In this document: positions 17,503-31,793 of the stretch, one piece after another
How the letters are laid out: each line of letters opens with the position of its first letter
Position numbering within the stretch: the stretch's first letter is position 1
Origin: MPNP01 sp965116235
GTDB lineage: Bacteria; Pseudomonadota; Alphaproteobacteria; Rhodobacterales; Rhodobacteraceae
Assembly (NCBI GenBank): GCA_965116235.1
Contig: OZ220496.1
Location: 1,984,001 to 2,048,000, forward strand
Direction of reading: 5' to 3'
DNA: 64,000 nt
Translations under genes and position numbers: made by a program
The notes under the pieces: model-generated
Told to the model about the DNA's origin: nothing
Databases searched by the model: none
The model's input: the letters and a program-made list of their open reading frames with translations, nothing else

Positions 17503-20037
17503 ATGAACGGAAACATTCTTTCGAAAAAAATCGAGAACTTAATCAACAAGGCAGCTTCACTTGGCAGAAAGCTGGGACATGATACCATTACAGAGATGCA
17601 TCTGCTGAATGTGATCGTTAAAGACCAGCAGGTAAAGAATCACATCGTGCAACTGGGCGGGAACCCGGACCAGATCGGAAAGGTTACTCAGGATATCCTT
17701 GCCAAAATGCCCAAGGGTCAGGGTCAGGATGTTCGATTGAGCACCAATCTCAACAAGATATTGTCGAGAACGGTCGAGTTGGCCCAGCAAAAGGGCAATC
17801 AGGATGATCTGGATCACCTGTTTCAGGCTTTGCGGGAGGTTCCTTCCCCGGCCAGTGATCTGATCAGTGGCCGTCCGCTCCGGGCTGATGGCGAGAGTGA
17901 TCCAAGATTCAGATACTGTGAAAACCTGATCGAGAAGGCTGCACAGGGCAAGATTGATCCAATCATCGGACGTGACGAAGAAATCCGTCGAATCATTCAA
18001 GTCTTGTGTCGCCGAACCAAAAACAACCCGGTTCTGATTGGAGAGCCAGGAGTCGGCAAGACCGCCATCATCGAGGGGCTGGCTCTTCGAATCGTCAATG
18101 GAGATGTGCCGGAGAACCTGCTCAAGAAAGGACTTTGGGCCCTTGACTTGGGCGCTCTGATCGCCGGGACGGGAGTTCGCGGCGAATTTGAGGAACGAAT
18201 GAAATCGGTCATCAAGGCGTTCACGGAATCGGTCGGTGAAGACATCTTGTTTGTTGATGAGATGCATTCGCTAATTGGTGCTGGTCAGGCCGAGGGATCA
18301 GTGGACGCATCAAATCTGTTGAAGCCCGCTCTTGCTAGAGGGGACTTGAGGTGTGTTGGTGCCACAACCCTGGATGAGTATCGCAAGCACGTCGAAAAAG
18401 ACGCAGCCCTCACGCGACGATTCCAGCCCGTCTATGTCAAAGAGCCAACCGTTGAAGACACGATCTCCATCCTGCGCGGCATAAAGGAGAAATATGAACT
18501 CCATCATGGCATCGGGATATCAGACAATGCTCTTGTATCCGCAGCCAAGATGTCAAGTCGCTACATAACTGACCGGAAATTGCCCGACAAGGCCATCGAT
18601 TTGATTGACGAGGCCGCGAGTCGATTCAGAATGGAAATAGATTCCAAACCGGATGAACTGGATGCGCTGGATCGGCGGATTGTACAAGTCAAGATTGAAA
18701 TTGAGGCTCTTGAAGGTGAAAATGATGCTACTTCCGCCAGCAAGGTTGATTCCTTGAAGGAAGAACTCGTCGGGCTGGAAAGCAAATCGAAAGAGCTGAC
18801 CGAAGAATGGAAAGAAGAGAAATTCAGGCTCTCAAAGATTCGACTGGTCAAGGAGAAACTGGATCAAGCCCGGATTGATCTGGAGCAGGCCGTTCGGGAC
18901 GGCAATCTGAACGAGGCCGGCCGTCTCCAGTATGGAGTGATCCCAGAATGCGAAAAGGAACTCGTTGAATACGAAGGTTCGGAGCGACGTGAAGACAAGG
19001 TGACGGCGGAAATGGTTGCCAACGTTGTCGAGAAGTGGACAGGCATACCGGTTTCAAGACTGATTGAAGGGGAGAAGGAAAAGCTCCTGCGCATGGAAGT
19101 CGAAATCGGCAAGCGGGTCATTTCTCAGAACGAGGCCATTACAGCTGTCTCCAATGCCGTAAGAAGATCCCGAACAGGCCTGACCGACCCCAATCGCCCG
19201 GTTGGAAGTTTTTTGTTCCTGGGTCCAACAGGGGTAGGAAAAACGGAACTTTGCAAAGCTCTGGCAGAGTTTATATTCGATGATCCCTCGGCGATGATCA
19301 GAATTGACATGTCTGAGTACATGGAAAAGCACTCAGTCGCCCGCTTGATTGGTTCCCCACCTGGTTATGTCGGCTATGAAGACGGTGGACAGATCACGGA
19401 AGCCGTCCGGCGGCGACCCTACCAGGTAATCTTGTTCGACGAAATCGAGAAAGCCCACAAGGAAGTATTCAATCTCTTTCTTCAACTGCTCGATGAGGGA
19501 ACCTTGACGGACGGCCACGGCAAGAAGGTGAGCTTCAAGGAAACGATCATCATTTTCACCTCCAATCTCGGAACGGCTGAGATTTCTCAGTTGGGTGAAA
19601 AATACTCGCATGAAAAAGCTACAGAAATTGCCATGAATGAAGTCCAGAACTTCTTCCGCCCCGAATTCATCAACCGGCTGGATGAGATCATTCTGTTTCG
19701 TAAGCTCTCGCATGACGATATGGTCAAGATCGTTGATATCCAGATGGCCGATCTGGCCAACCGGCTAATGCAAAGCGACATTGAAATCGTGATTGACGAC
19801 GACTGCCGCGAGTGGCTGGCTGAGGAAGGGTTTGACCCAATCTTCGGTGCCCGACCACTGAAACGAGTCGTGCAGAGAAACATCGTTGACAAATTGGCTG
19901 AGCAAATGCTTTTGGGCAAGATCAGCGAAGGGAAAAAAGTAACGGTATCCCACGACAGGCTTCACGGAATCACCTTCAATAATCAGCGCATGTTCACGAC
20001 AAGGAGAATTGAACCTTTGTCAAAAACGTTGCACTAA
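17503..20037 (+). CDS. clpB: ClpB disaggregase chaperone
   Basis: Hsp100 ATPase of 844 aa that works with DnaK to resolve protein aggregates. It has an N-terminal Clp repeat domain (about 1-145) and NBD1 with Walker A GEPGVGKT and Walker B ILFVDEMH. A coiled-coil middle domain rich in E, K and L (about 400-500) is diagnostic of ClpB over ClpA. NBD2 has Walker A GPTGVGKT and Walker B ILFDEIEKAH. I see no IGL/F ClpP loop. The N-domain is more divergent than usual and the C-terminus ends with a basic tail after the Clp D2 domain. A candidate heat-shock promoter is listed separately. Confidence 0.95.
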   Translation: MNGNILSKKIENLINKAASLGRKLGHDTITEMHLLNVIVKDQQVKNHIVQLGGNPDQIGKVTQDILAKMPKGQGQDVRLSTNLNKILSRTVELAQQKGNQDDLDHLFQALREVPSPASDLISGRPLRADGESDPRFRYCENLIEKAAQGKIDPIIGRDEEIRRIIQVLCRRTKNNPVLIGEPGVGKTAIIEGLALRIVNGDVPENLLKKGLWALDLGALIAGTGVRGEFEERMKSVIKAFTESVGEDILFVDEMHSLIGAGQAEGSVDASNLLKPALARGDLRCVGATTLDEYRKHVEKDAALTRRFQPVYVKEPTVEDTISILRGIKEKYELHHGIGISDNALVSAAKMSSRYITDRKLPDKAIDLIDEAASRFRMEIDSKPDELDALDRRIVQVKIEIEALEGENDATSASKVDSLKEELVGLESKSKELTEEWKEEKFRLSKIRLVKEKLDQARIDLEQAVRDGNLNEAGRLQYGVIPECEKELVEYEGSERREDKVTAEMVANVVEKWTGIPVSRLIEGEKEKLLRMEVEIGKRVISQNEAITAVSNAVRRSRTGLTDPNRPVGSFLFLGPTGVGKTELCKALAEFIFDDPSAMIRIDMSEYMEKHSVARLIGSPPGYVGYEDGGQITEAVRRRPYQVILFDEIEKAHKEVFNLFLQLLDEGTLTDGHGKKVSFKETIIIFTSNLGTAEISQLGEKYSHEKATEIAMNEVQNFFRPEFINRLDEIILFRKLSHDDMVKIVDIQMADLANRLMQSDIEIVIDDDCREWLAEEGFDPIFGARPLKRVVQRNIVDKLAEQMLLGKISEGKKVTVSHDRLHGITFNNQRMFTTRRIEPLSKTLH

Positions 20038-20063
20038 AGTCACAAACCAAACAATAAACGCTT

Positions 20064-20103
20064 CGGGTCCATAGTCGGGGGCCTTGATCTGATCATGGAC
20101 CCG
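20064..20103 (+). terminator. Hairpin downstream of clpB
   Basis: CGGGTCCAT at 20064-20072 pairs exactly with ATGGACCCG at 20095-20103, a 9-bp stem with a 22-base loop, 27 bases after the clpB stop. No T run follows, so Rho-independent termination is uncertain. Confidence 0.35.
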
Positions 20104-20211
20104 TTCAAGCATCACGGAAAAGTGTCAATTCGGCTCTGTGGCGTACTTTGATTATGGGACTGGTGCTGCTATACGTGGTTCTAGGAAACTGAGAGCGAGG
20201 AAAGGTTTGAG

Positions 20212-21156
20212 ATGGCAACGAGATACAAGTCAAAATACAGGTACTCGGACGTAACCTCAAAATTCGCCTGGCTTAATCGAAGGCAGGTCGTGGCGGGAGG
20301 GGTCGCGTCACTCGGTTTGGCGACCCAAGTGAAGGCTTTGGCGGATGTTCCATACACCTTGCCCGATTTTTCAAAGAGTCCTTTGTCAACAGATCAGGAG
20401 CCGAATTCGTTTGAGGACATAACGACTTACAACAATTTTTATGAGTTTGGCACAAGGAAGGGCGACCCCAAGAAGAATGCCCATAACCTGACGACCCAAC
20501 CTTGGGAACTTGCGATTGACGGGCTATGCCGAAAGCCGGGAATTTATTCTGTCGATGAGTTGATGGCCCGATATCCTTTGGAGGAAAGGATATACAAACT
20601 CAGGTGTGTCGAGGCCTGGTCGATGATTGTGCCATGGATTGGATTTGAGTTGAGCGCGTTGATACGAGACAGCGAGCCGGATAGTCAAGCCAAGTTCGTG
20701 GCTTTTGAGACACTGGTTCGGCCCGATGAGATGGTGGGGCAGAGAAGAGGAATTCTCGACTGGCCATATCGGGAAGGGTTGAGAATGGATGAGGCGATGA
20801 ACCAGCTCACCATCCTTGCTGTCGGTTTGTATGGCGAAATGTTGCCCAACCAGAATGGCGCCCCCATCCGACTGGTTGTTCCTTGGAAGTACGGATTCAA
20901 GTCAATCAAGTCGATCGTCAGGATATCCTTCACCGAAGATATGCCCCAGACGACCTGGAACATGCAGAATCCGAGAGAGTATGGATTTTACTCGAACGTC
21001 AATCCCGAAGTCAGCCATCCGCGCTGGTCTCAGGCAACGGAACGACCGGTTGGGGGTGGACTGTTTGCCAGCCGTGTTCCAACCGAGATGTTCAACGGTT
21101 ACGGGGAATATGTTGCCAACCTCTACGCTGGGATGGATCTGACCGTCGACTACTAG
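20212..21156 (+). CDS. msrP: MsrP, molybdenum-dependent protein-methionine-sulfoxide reductase catalytic subunit
   Basis: Periplasmic molybdoenzyme of 314 aa that repairs oxidised methionines in envelope proteins. The N-terminus is a Tat-type signal with the twin arginines at 23-24 (NRRQVVAGG) and an ALA-like cleavage site near residue 44, so it is exported folded. The molybdenum-ligating cysteine is C132 in YKLRCVEAWSM. Other family segments are RQGVLDWPY-like (RRGILDWPYREGLR) and WKYGFKSIKSI. msrQ follows after 127 bases. It is one of two molybdoenzymes in the window. Confidence 0.95.
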   Translation: MATRYKSKYRYSDVTSKFAWLNRRQVVAGGVASLGLATQVKALADVPYTLPDFSKSPLSTDQEPNSFEDITTYNNFYEFGTRKGDPKKNAHNLTTQPWELAIDGLCRKPGIYSVDELMARYPLEERIYKLRCVEAWSMIVPWIGFELSALIRDSEPDSQAKFVAFETLVRPDEMVGQRRGILDWPYREGLRMDEAMNQLTILAVGLYGEMLPNQNGAPIRLVVPWKYGFKSIKSIVRISFTEDMPQTTWNMQNPREYGFYSNVNPEVSHPRWSQATERPVGGGLFASRVPTEMFNGYGEYVANLYAGMDLTVDY

Positions 21157-21283
21157 CGAAAAAACCTGCCGGTCAGCCTGTCAAGGGTGAAGCAGACCCG
21201 ATTCAGATATGCGAAGGATATGCTGGCATTCTCGCTTGCGGTGGTTACAATGCCTAGGATTTATCCTTGGGAGAGGTTGACGC

Positions 21284-21907
21284 ATGACGATATCACAACG
21301 AATAAATAATGGACTCAGGCGAGTCCCATCCTGGCCCCTTTACCTCTTGCTGATATTCCCGGGAGGCTTCATGTTTTATCTTGGAGCAACCGGTGATGAA
21401 CTGGGACCGGACCCAATCAAGGAACTGCTGCACATCTATGGCGAGTTTGGCTTGCAGATGATGATCGTGACTCTTCTTATCAGACCCATTCACCGGTGGA
21501 CTGGAGTTCGTCTGATCAAGTTCCGCCGTGCAACGGGATTGCTGTCATTTTATTACATCGTGGCGCATCTGTTCGTTTTTGTGGCCCTTGACTACGGATG
21601 GCAAGTGGACCGAATCGTTGAAGAAGTCATCAAGCGTCCATTCATCACATTTGGCATGTTGGGATTCTTGGTCATGGTGCCGCTGGCGGTGACCTCGAAC
21701 AATTTTGCCGTGCGCAAGATTGGGCCGGCGGGCTGGAGCAAAATCCATCGGCTGGTCTATCTTGCCGCCGCCGCCGGAGCCGTTCACTACCTGCTGATTG
21801 TGAAGGGCTGGCCGGCGGAGCCATTCGTATACGTTTCCGTCATCACCGTTCTGCTCCTCGTCAGGCTATGGTGGACAGTCAGCAAGCGAAAAAAGGCTGG
21901 GGCATAA
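21284..21907 (+). CDS. msrQ: MsrQ, heme-binding membrane subunit of the methionine-sulfoxide reductase
   Basis: Inner-membrane b-type heme protein of 207 aa that passes quinol-derived electrons to MsrP. About six hydrophobic helices are visible. The second helix block has TLLIRPIHRWTGVRLIKFRR, the typical ferric-reductase-like segment, followed by histidines in YYIVAHLFVF and KIHRLVYL that suit heme ligation. The gene follows msrP in the usual order. Confidence 0.93.
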   Translation: MTISQRINNGLRRVPSWPLYLLLIFPGGFMFYLGATGDELGPDPIKELLHIYGEFGLQMMIVTLLIRPIHRWTGVRLIKFRRATGLLSFYYIVAHLFVFVALDYGWQVDRIVEEVIKRPFITFGMLGFLVMVPLAVTSNNFAVRKIGPAGWSKIHRLVYLAAAAGAVHYLLIVKGWPAEPFVYVSVITVLLLVRLWWTVSKRKKAGA

Positions 21908-21934
21908 TTTTTTTCCTCCCATCGAAATAAAATC

Positions 21935-21963
21935 TTGAAAGGACGTTGTAGGCGACTTACATA
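21935..21963 (+). promoter_or_regulatory. Candidate rRNA operon promoter
   Basis: TTGAAA at 21935-21940, a 17-base spacer and TACATA at 21958-21963 make a plausible sigma-70 promoter about 85 bases before the boxA element of the rRNA leader. No better match lies between msrQ and boxA. Confidence 0.4.
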
Positions 21964-22047
21964 CCTCTTCCCGCTCAAGTTGATGGGTGGAATCAGGACA
22001 GTCATCGCGCAATTCGTGACATTGTGCACGGAAGCGAGTTGGCTGTG

Positions 22048-22058
22048 TGCTCTTTGAA
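22048..22058 (+). promoter_or_regulatory. boxA antitermination element in the rRNA leader
   Basis: TGCTCTTTGAA matches the rRNA boxA consensus (TGCTCTTTAACA) bound by NusB/NusE. It sits in the leader about 170 bases before the 16S 5' end and marks the transcript as starting upstream. Confidence 0.7.
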
Positions 22059-22230
22059 ATTTTTTGATGGAAGAGATATGCGGGCTGCTTGGTCACTTTT
22101 CGACCAACGAAGCCAGAGCATGTCGGCCCAATAGGCGTCAGCCGATGATTTGGGTGTCAGCTTCAAGCCAATCCGCATGGATTGGTGACGATGTGCTATG
22201 GTTCGAGCGTCAAGAACGCAGTAGCGTTAT

Positions 22231-23714
<1,484 letters not shown>

Positions 23715-23847
23715 AAGGAAGATATTCAAGTCGAAGTCGTTCGGCTGGATATCAAACTTGGCAGCCCTTCGGGGCAACAGGGCCGAGTGGCCCGCATATC
23801 TCTTCCGTTTCATATTTCAAGCCTTTGCCCGATCAATCATGTTGACA

Positions 23848-23924
<77 letters not shown>

Positions 23925-23932
23925 TCTGTCAG

Positions 23933-24008
23933 GGGGCGTTAGCTCAGTTGGGAGAGCGTCTGATTTGCATTCAGGAGGTCACCGGTTCGAGCCCGGTACG
24001 CTCCACCA
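23933..24008 (+). tRNA. tRNA-Ala (anticodon TGC)
   Basis: The acceptor stem GGGGCGT pairs with ACGCTCC (one G-U). The anticodon loop is TTTGCAT and the T arm has GGTTCGAGCCC, followed by ACCA. It is the second spacer tRNA, eight bases after tRNA-Ile. Confidence 0.98.
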
Positions 24009-24228
24009 GCAGCAGGCGGGTTGGAAACAAATTTGACATTGTCAATACTGCAAACACGAGACGTTACTCGTCATGGACGGCCGACCGGCAGTCCGTGTGT
24101 CCGGGCCGCGAGGTCCGGCCGAGTAATTGTCTTTCCAAGTTTAATACACTAACCGTGTCTGAACAGTGTTCAGGCATGGGAAGTACCAGCTTCTGACACC
24201 AGAAGAAGCCCAGCTTTTTCTGGATCAG

Positions 24229-27044
<2,816 letters not shown>

Positions 27045-27102
27045 ATTATGATCCAGTAAAAGCTGGGTATGGTGTAAAGGCTTGGTTGACGTGTTCCCCT
27101 TT

Positions 27103-27220
27103 AGTTTGGTGGTCATAGCGCGAGTGAAACACCCGATCCCATTCCGAACTCAGTGGTTAAGCACCGTTGCGCCGATGGTACTGCGTCCCAAGGCGTGGGA
27201 GAGTAGGTCGCTGCCAAACT
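27103..27220 (+). rRNA. rrf: 5S ribosomal RNA
   Basis: The terminal stem AGTTTGGTGG pairs with CTGCCAAACT, and CACCCGATCCCATTCCGAAC is the standard 5S core. The length is 118. Confidence 0.96.
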
Positions 27221-27288
27221 AAATGGGAACACGTTTGCAGTATTGCAATTTCATGATGTTGATGTGCGTTTGTTTCGAGTTGAATTGG

Positions 27289-27365
27289 CGCGGGGTGGAG
27301 CAGTCAGGTAGCTCATCAGGCTCATAACCTGAAGGTCACAGGTTCAAATCCTGTCCCCGCAACCA
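27289..27365 (+). tRNA. Initiator tRNA-fMet (anticodon CAT)
   Basis: The acceptor begins CGCGGGG with the C1-A72 mismatch of initiator tRNAs. The anticodon stem has the three G-C pairs (TCAGG CTCATAA CCTGA) and CCA is encoded. Its place after 5S is usual in Alphaproteobacteria. Confidence 0.97.
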
Positions 27366-27503
27366 TTTTTGTCATAACTCTATAGAACGCGATGTATATA
27401 TACAGCCAATAATTTAGGTCGCCACAAGGCGATCTTTGCCTGACTTCGCCGGTTGAGTCTGGTTTGCTCCCCCGTTCATGCGGATGGCCGCTCCAAAAAG
27501 GCA

Positions 27504-28217
27504 CTACTTTGGGTGTCGCTTGCGCCCCGTCAGTTCCTCCAGTTCCAGTGGCATCGGATCATGGGTCTGTCCCATTACCCGGTACAGCTTGCGCGCTTCG
27601 GCGTTCCGCCCCGAGGGTATCGCATAGCGCTGTCCCGTCTGCGGATCCTCCAGCACACTGTGCTGAACATGGGTCAGGGCCCCATGAATCACCGCGGCCG
27701 GCATGGCGACACCCTGCTGCAGGCGTACACGATACTGCAGATGCCGCACGCACAGCAGCGTCATGAAGGCGATGGCGATGTGAGCACGAATGCGGCGCGG
27801 GTCCAGTGGAACATCGGCCGCACGCGCAAGTCGTGCTTGATGACGCGGAAGGTCTCCTCGACTGGCCAAAGCCCCCGGTACCGATCGAGGATGGTCGCGG
27901 CCCCGGTCGTGTTCGGAAGGTTGGTGATGACCCCGTGGCGACCATCGGCGACGACGGCCTCGGGATCGCCCTAGACCGTGGCGGTGCCGGTCACCTTCAG
28001 GAAGCGACTGTATCTGGAGTTGCACAGCAGGGCCTTCGGCGTCGCACTCTGACCTAGTTTGTGTCGCCACCTGGCGATGCCGCGCTCACGGTCGTGCTGA
28101 TCCTTGCCAGCGACCGGACCCGAACCCCGCCGCCCAGCGGCGCGTAGCTCGCGTCATCCAGGATCTCGGCCCGCAGTGCCGCCGGCTGGCTCTTGAGCCG
28201 GGCTCCGAAGATGTAGC
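27504..28217 (-). pseudogene. IS1634-type transposase remnant, frameshifted and truncated
   Basis: On the minus strand the C-terminal third reads ...RRIRAHIAIAFMTLLCVRHL..., then HVQHSVLEDPQTGQRYAIPS and KLYRVMGQT. This is the familiar end of IS1634/IS4-group transposases. Upstream pieces appear in other frames: GLWPVEETFRV- and HDLRVRP-like sequence near 27830-27880, and YIFGARLKSQPAALRAEILD near 28150-28215. At least two frameshifts separate them. The N-terminal half is missing; the coding similarity stops exactly where a CTAG-type element end begins at 28218. The remnant lies just after the rRNA operon. Confidence 0.75.
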
Positions 28218-28229
28218 CTAGTGGTTGAA
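28218..28229 (+). repeat. IS630-type terminal sequence (CTAG end)
   Basis: CTAGTGGTTGAA here is identical to the 12 bases at 32007-32018 that begin the IS630-type fragment. It abuts the broken end of the IS1634-type transposase. It looks like one end of an inserted element whose body is gone. Confidence 0.5.
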
Positions 28230-28641
28230 CATTGTTGTATTGATGGTTAGGAAGGCGCATTGGTCATGTCACGACCAAGGGTGGACGTGAGCCTTGCTGG
28301 ACTGTAATTCAGATCCGTGAGCCTCGAACAAGATCGGGCTCTGGGTTCTTCCCCGCCCCGCCCGTCGATTGTCATGACAAGGAGCCGTGGATATGGACAA
28401 GACACCGACACTCACTCTTCAACTCTCAATTCAACAATGCTCAACTACTAGCTATTCGGCCTACATCAAACACGACGATGAAGATTAGTATTCTGATCGT
28501 TGGACAGGGTGATCACCGCTGCCAGCTTGACAGACTCAACACACTCGTTCAATCTAACTTCATGCCATGGCAAAAACATGTTGCAAACGGCGTGAGAAAA
28601 GGTTAATTAGTGCCCAACTTAGCAGACAGGAGTTTAGAATC
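28230..28641 (+). other. Upstream region of autotransporter AT1
   Basis: No gene is recognised. GTTGCAAACGG near 28580 followed by GAGAAAAGG and TTAATTAG resembles the stretch at 38670-38700 upstream of AT2, so the last 60 bases may be a shared promoter or leader. A Shine-Dalgarno-like AGGAG at 28628-28632 sits nine bases before the ATG at 28642. Confidence 0.4.
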
Positions 28642-31378
28642 ATGATGAAACTGCTTTCCATTTGGAATAGGGGCAAGGGGCAGCCTGCACTTGCCCGTAA
28701 GTGCAAGGGGGGGGGTATATGACGTTTCACCCCCGGCCCATGGTGGACCGGCTTCCAGGTTCTCGGCGATCGGAGTGCTGTGTGTGGGACTGGGAACACT
28801 CATGTCCCTTCCCATTCCGGCAACGGCGCAAGGGACATGTACAAACACGCCCACTGGTGCCGGAACCCCGCCGACGGTAACGATCACCACCATCGTGGCG
28901 ACTCAGGTCAAATGCACTGGCCTGACACAGGGGTTGACATTCACTCTCGATACTACCAAGGCCCAGATCGGCACGAGTGCGAGTTCGCGGGCAACCGGAG
29001 TAGCAAGTGGTGAGGGTGCTCTCTATATTAGGCCTGATAATGATGGCAGCATTACTGTCGTGAGCCGTGGCTCGGTTTACTCAAGCGAGCACGGCATTTT
29101 GGTGAATCTCGCAAGTGGAAAGACCGGCAATATGGAGGTTGATCTTCAGGCCGGTACCATAGACGCAACCAAGACCGGAGTTTGGCTTGCGCAATATGGA
29201 ACGGGTGATATCACATTCAAAACTTCAGTGGACAGCACGATTAAAGGCGGTTCCGATGGTGTCGATCTCCAGAAAGAGCCGAATGGCAGAGGCGACATTA
29301 CGGTCGTACACAACGGCAAGATTGATGCCGATAAAGCAGGGTTCAGGTTGACCAACGTAGAGGGTGACAGCATCACGGTCACGACGGGAGCCGACAGCGT
29401 GATTGACGCCGATACTATTCCCAATGCTGAGAACAGTTTGGGCATAGGCATCTCCGCGAGAGTCTATCAAAAAGCCGGTCGCAACGGGACCATTACGATC
29501 ACTCACAACGGCAAGATTGATGCCGAACATGACGGGATTTCCGCATTAATGGAAGGAAATGGTGACATCAAGATCACCCACAACGGCAAGATTGATGCCG
29601 CCTGGCGCGGGATGTTTGTTAGAAGCACAGGTACAGGCAGCGTTGAGGTTGAGACCGGAGCGGGCAGTTCGATTACGGCCTCGGGGGCTGGTACATACAA
29701 ATCGGGTATCAATGCGTCAGTACGAACAGCTAGTGTCGCGGGTACGGTCAAGGTGACTCACAAAGGTACGATCACGGCGGATCATGAAGGCATCTTTGCG
29801 ACCAACCGGGTAAGCACCGGCACGGGAGCCATCATGATCACGGCGGTGAAAGGCAGCACGATTACGGCCAAGAGACATGGCATTCGGGTCCGTCATGACG
29901 GCAGGGGTGAGTTCGATATCAAGATTCGCGGTACGGTCGTGGGAGGTAGCGAGTACGTAAGCGGCGACAAATATGCCGGCATACATATAGCAAGCGAAAG
30001 GACAGCGGCCGGCGGCAAGGGCGGCGAGATCACGGTCGGTCCGTGGGGTCATGTCCGTTCCGGTGCCATGGAAGCCATCAAGGTGGACGCCTATGCGGGC
30101 CCAGTAACCATCATCCTGGAAGAGGACGATGCGGGTGTTGTGGGTCATGTCGAGGGGGATATCCTCAATCCGGCGATAAACGCCAACACCGCAGTGACCG
30201 CCGGCACCCGGTCAGCGCTCACGTTCAAAACTCGCACCGTATCCGGAACCGTGGCAGAACTGAAGGAGGACGGCATTGTGTATCGTCGTGGCGAGACGAC
30301 GGGCGTGTATGACAAGGTGATCAAGGCCCAGCTCACGAAGCTTGATGAAGGTAAGGGCTACAGGTTTGAGGATGACACGACGATGGACCGGCGTCTGTAC
30401 AGCGATCGGTCCCGCCTGTATGAGGTGCTGCCGTCGGTGCTTCTGGGTCTGGTGGAGTTGTCCCCCTACAGCGTCCGCATGGCGGCATCCCGCCTGACGG
30501 GCGGCGAGGCGGTCATGGTGGAAAGCACCCGAGGCGAGCGCGTGGCGGCCCCGCATTCCGACATGGGCGTCTGGGTGCGTCTGGCAGCCCGCGAGGGCGA
30601 CCGCAGGGCGGATGCGGCGACGACGACCGGGGGCTTCCGGGCTCAGCCTTTGTCGTGGGATGCGAAGCGGACGGCTGTTGAGGCCGGTCTGGACCTGCCG
30701 ACTGATGACGATATGGTGTTGGGGGTGAGTGCCCATTATCGGCAGAGCAAGGCTACCGTCAAGATGGGCGGCACCGTGGAGGCGACCGGCGTGGGTCTGG
30801 GCGTGTCGGCCACTTGGACGGATGACCGTGGCCTGTATGTGGACGGCCAGTTGGCCTACACCCGGTTCTCGGACATTGAGGTGAGGTCCAACAGCAACGG
30901 CTTGATTACCTCTGGCGGCGGCACGGGTCTGGCGGTTGGAGTAGAAGTGGGTCAGCCGATGAGCTGGGCGAACATGACCGTGACCCCGCGTGGGGGTCTG
31001 TCGTGGTCGTCGGTGGACATGGATGCCTTTGCGGAACCGGCGGCGTTGCCGGGTGCGGGCACGGTGGCGCCGGATGACGGGCAGAGCGTTCAGGCTCGTG
31101 TGGGCGTGTTGGCCGAGTTGGGGCCGGCGGATGCGGACACCCGGCTGTATGCATCGCTGGACGTGGAGCACGAATTCTCGCCTAAGTTTGACGTGATGGC
31201 GGCGGGAACCAAGCTCACGACGAAGGTGAAGCCGACCTGGGTCCGTTTGGGTGTGGGTGGTGCCATGCCCTTGGGTGGCACGGACGCGACGATGCTGGCG
31301 GGGGATGCCTTTTATGCGACGGCGGGCAGCGGCAATGCCGACTTTGGCGGCGGGATCGCACTGAACATCCGCTTCTAG
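28642..31378 (+). CDS. Autotransporter AT1, type Va secretion, out of frame at a G9 tract
   Basis: Large surface protein with a long signal region, a beta-helix-like passenger and a C-terminal beta-barrel. The ATG at 28642 has AGGAG nine bases upstream and begins MMKLLSIW, like MTKLFSV in AT2. With nine G at 28707-28715 this frame ends at TGA 28720. Deleting one G joins it to the long frame (about 911 aa). As given, the long frame can start only at a TTG (28691). The passenger starts with a Cys pair (CTNTPT ... QVKCTGL) and repeats units like ITHNGKIDA with GxG turns. The barrel starts near 30400 (RLYEVLPSVLLGL), includes VTPRGGLSWSSVDMDAFAEP and ends NIRF with a terminal Phe. Function beyond surface display, perhaps adhesion, is not visible. 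Confidence 0.88.
28707..28715 (+). repeat. G9 homopolymer in the N-terminal coding region of AT1
   Basis: Exactly nine G between GTGCAA and TATATG. It lies 65 bases inside the ATG-initiated frame, upstream of the hydrophobic core of the signal peptide. Changing it by -1 or +2 opens the full-length frame. A tract of the same length lies at the same place in AT2. Confidence 0.9.
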
Positions 31379-31395
31379 TCGGGAGGATTGAGGCC

Positions 31396-31440
31396 GTCGG
31401 GTGCGTGGTGATGCCGTCTTGTGCATCGGTTTCACCCGGC
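31396..31440 (+). terminator. Hairpin after AT1
   Basis: GTCGGGTG at 31396-31403 pairs with CACCCGGC at 31433-31440 (one G-U pair), 18 bases after the stop. Its position matches the hairpins after AT2 and the 14.9-kb remnant. No T run follows. Confidence 0.35.
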
Positions 31441-31589
31441 GACCCGATCGTGCATGCGATGGTATTGCAGGGTTGGACTGCGAACTGTGACAAAGACTCG
31501 TTCTGTCCAAGCCGTCGTCTCGGACGGCCACGTCCCCTGATCCTGAACCCGCCGGTTCAGGCATGACTGACACAACGCGGTCAACAATC

Positions 31590-31793
31590 CTAGTGGTCCG
31601 TTTTAATCATTTGCTACTAACGTTTCAGAACTTGGTCAAATCGCCATGCGTTGTGGTCCATATGACTGATCGGATCGGTTTGGCCTCGGTGTAGTCGGGA
31701 TCCGTTCACAAGCCACAAAGATGCTGGAATGACGGAAAACAGTCGATGACACAGCACCAGAATTGAAATCTTTTGTTTTTTACTGACCACTAG
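31590..31793. mobile_element. MITE-like element with CTAG ends
   Basis: CTAGTGGTC at 31590-31598 is inverted exactly at 31785-31793 (GACCACTAG), 204 bp in all. The ends match the CTAGTGGTT start of the nearby IS630-type fragment for eight bases. IS630 elements insert at TA, often within CTAG, so this looks like a non-coding relative moved in trans. The perfect repeat is only nine bases long, so chance cannot be excluded. Confidence 0.5.

Noticed and set aside
27559..27945. A 128-aa minus-strand frame in the transposase remnant
   Set aside because: It is a frame shadow of the IS1634-type coding sequence, rich in Arg, Ser and Pro from G+C-rich DNA.
28691..31378. Taking the TTG at 28691 as the true AT1 start
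   Set aside because: It gives the long frame without invoking the G run, but TTG is a weak start, and the ATG at 28642 has a better ribosome site and matches the AT2 N-terminus.
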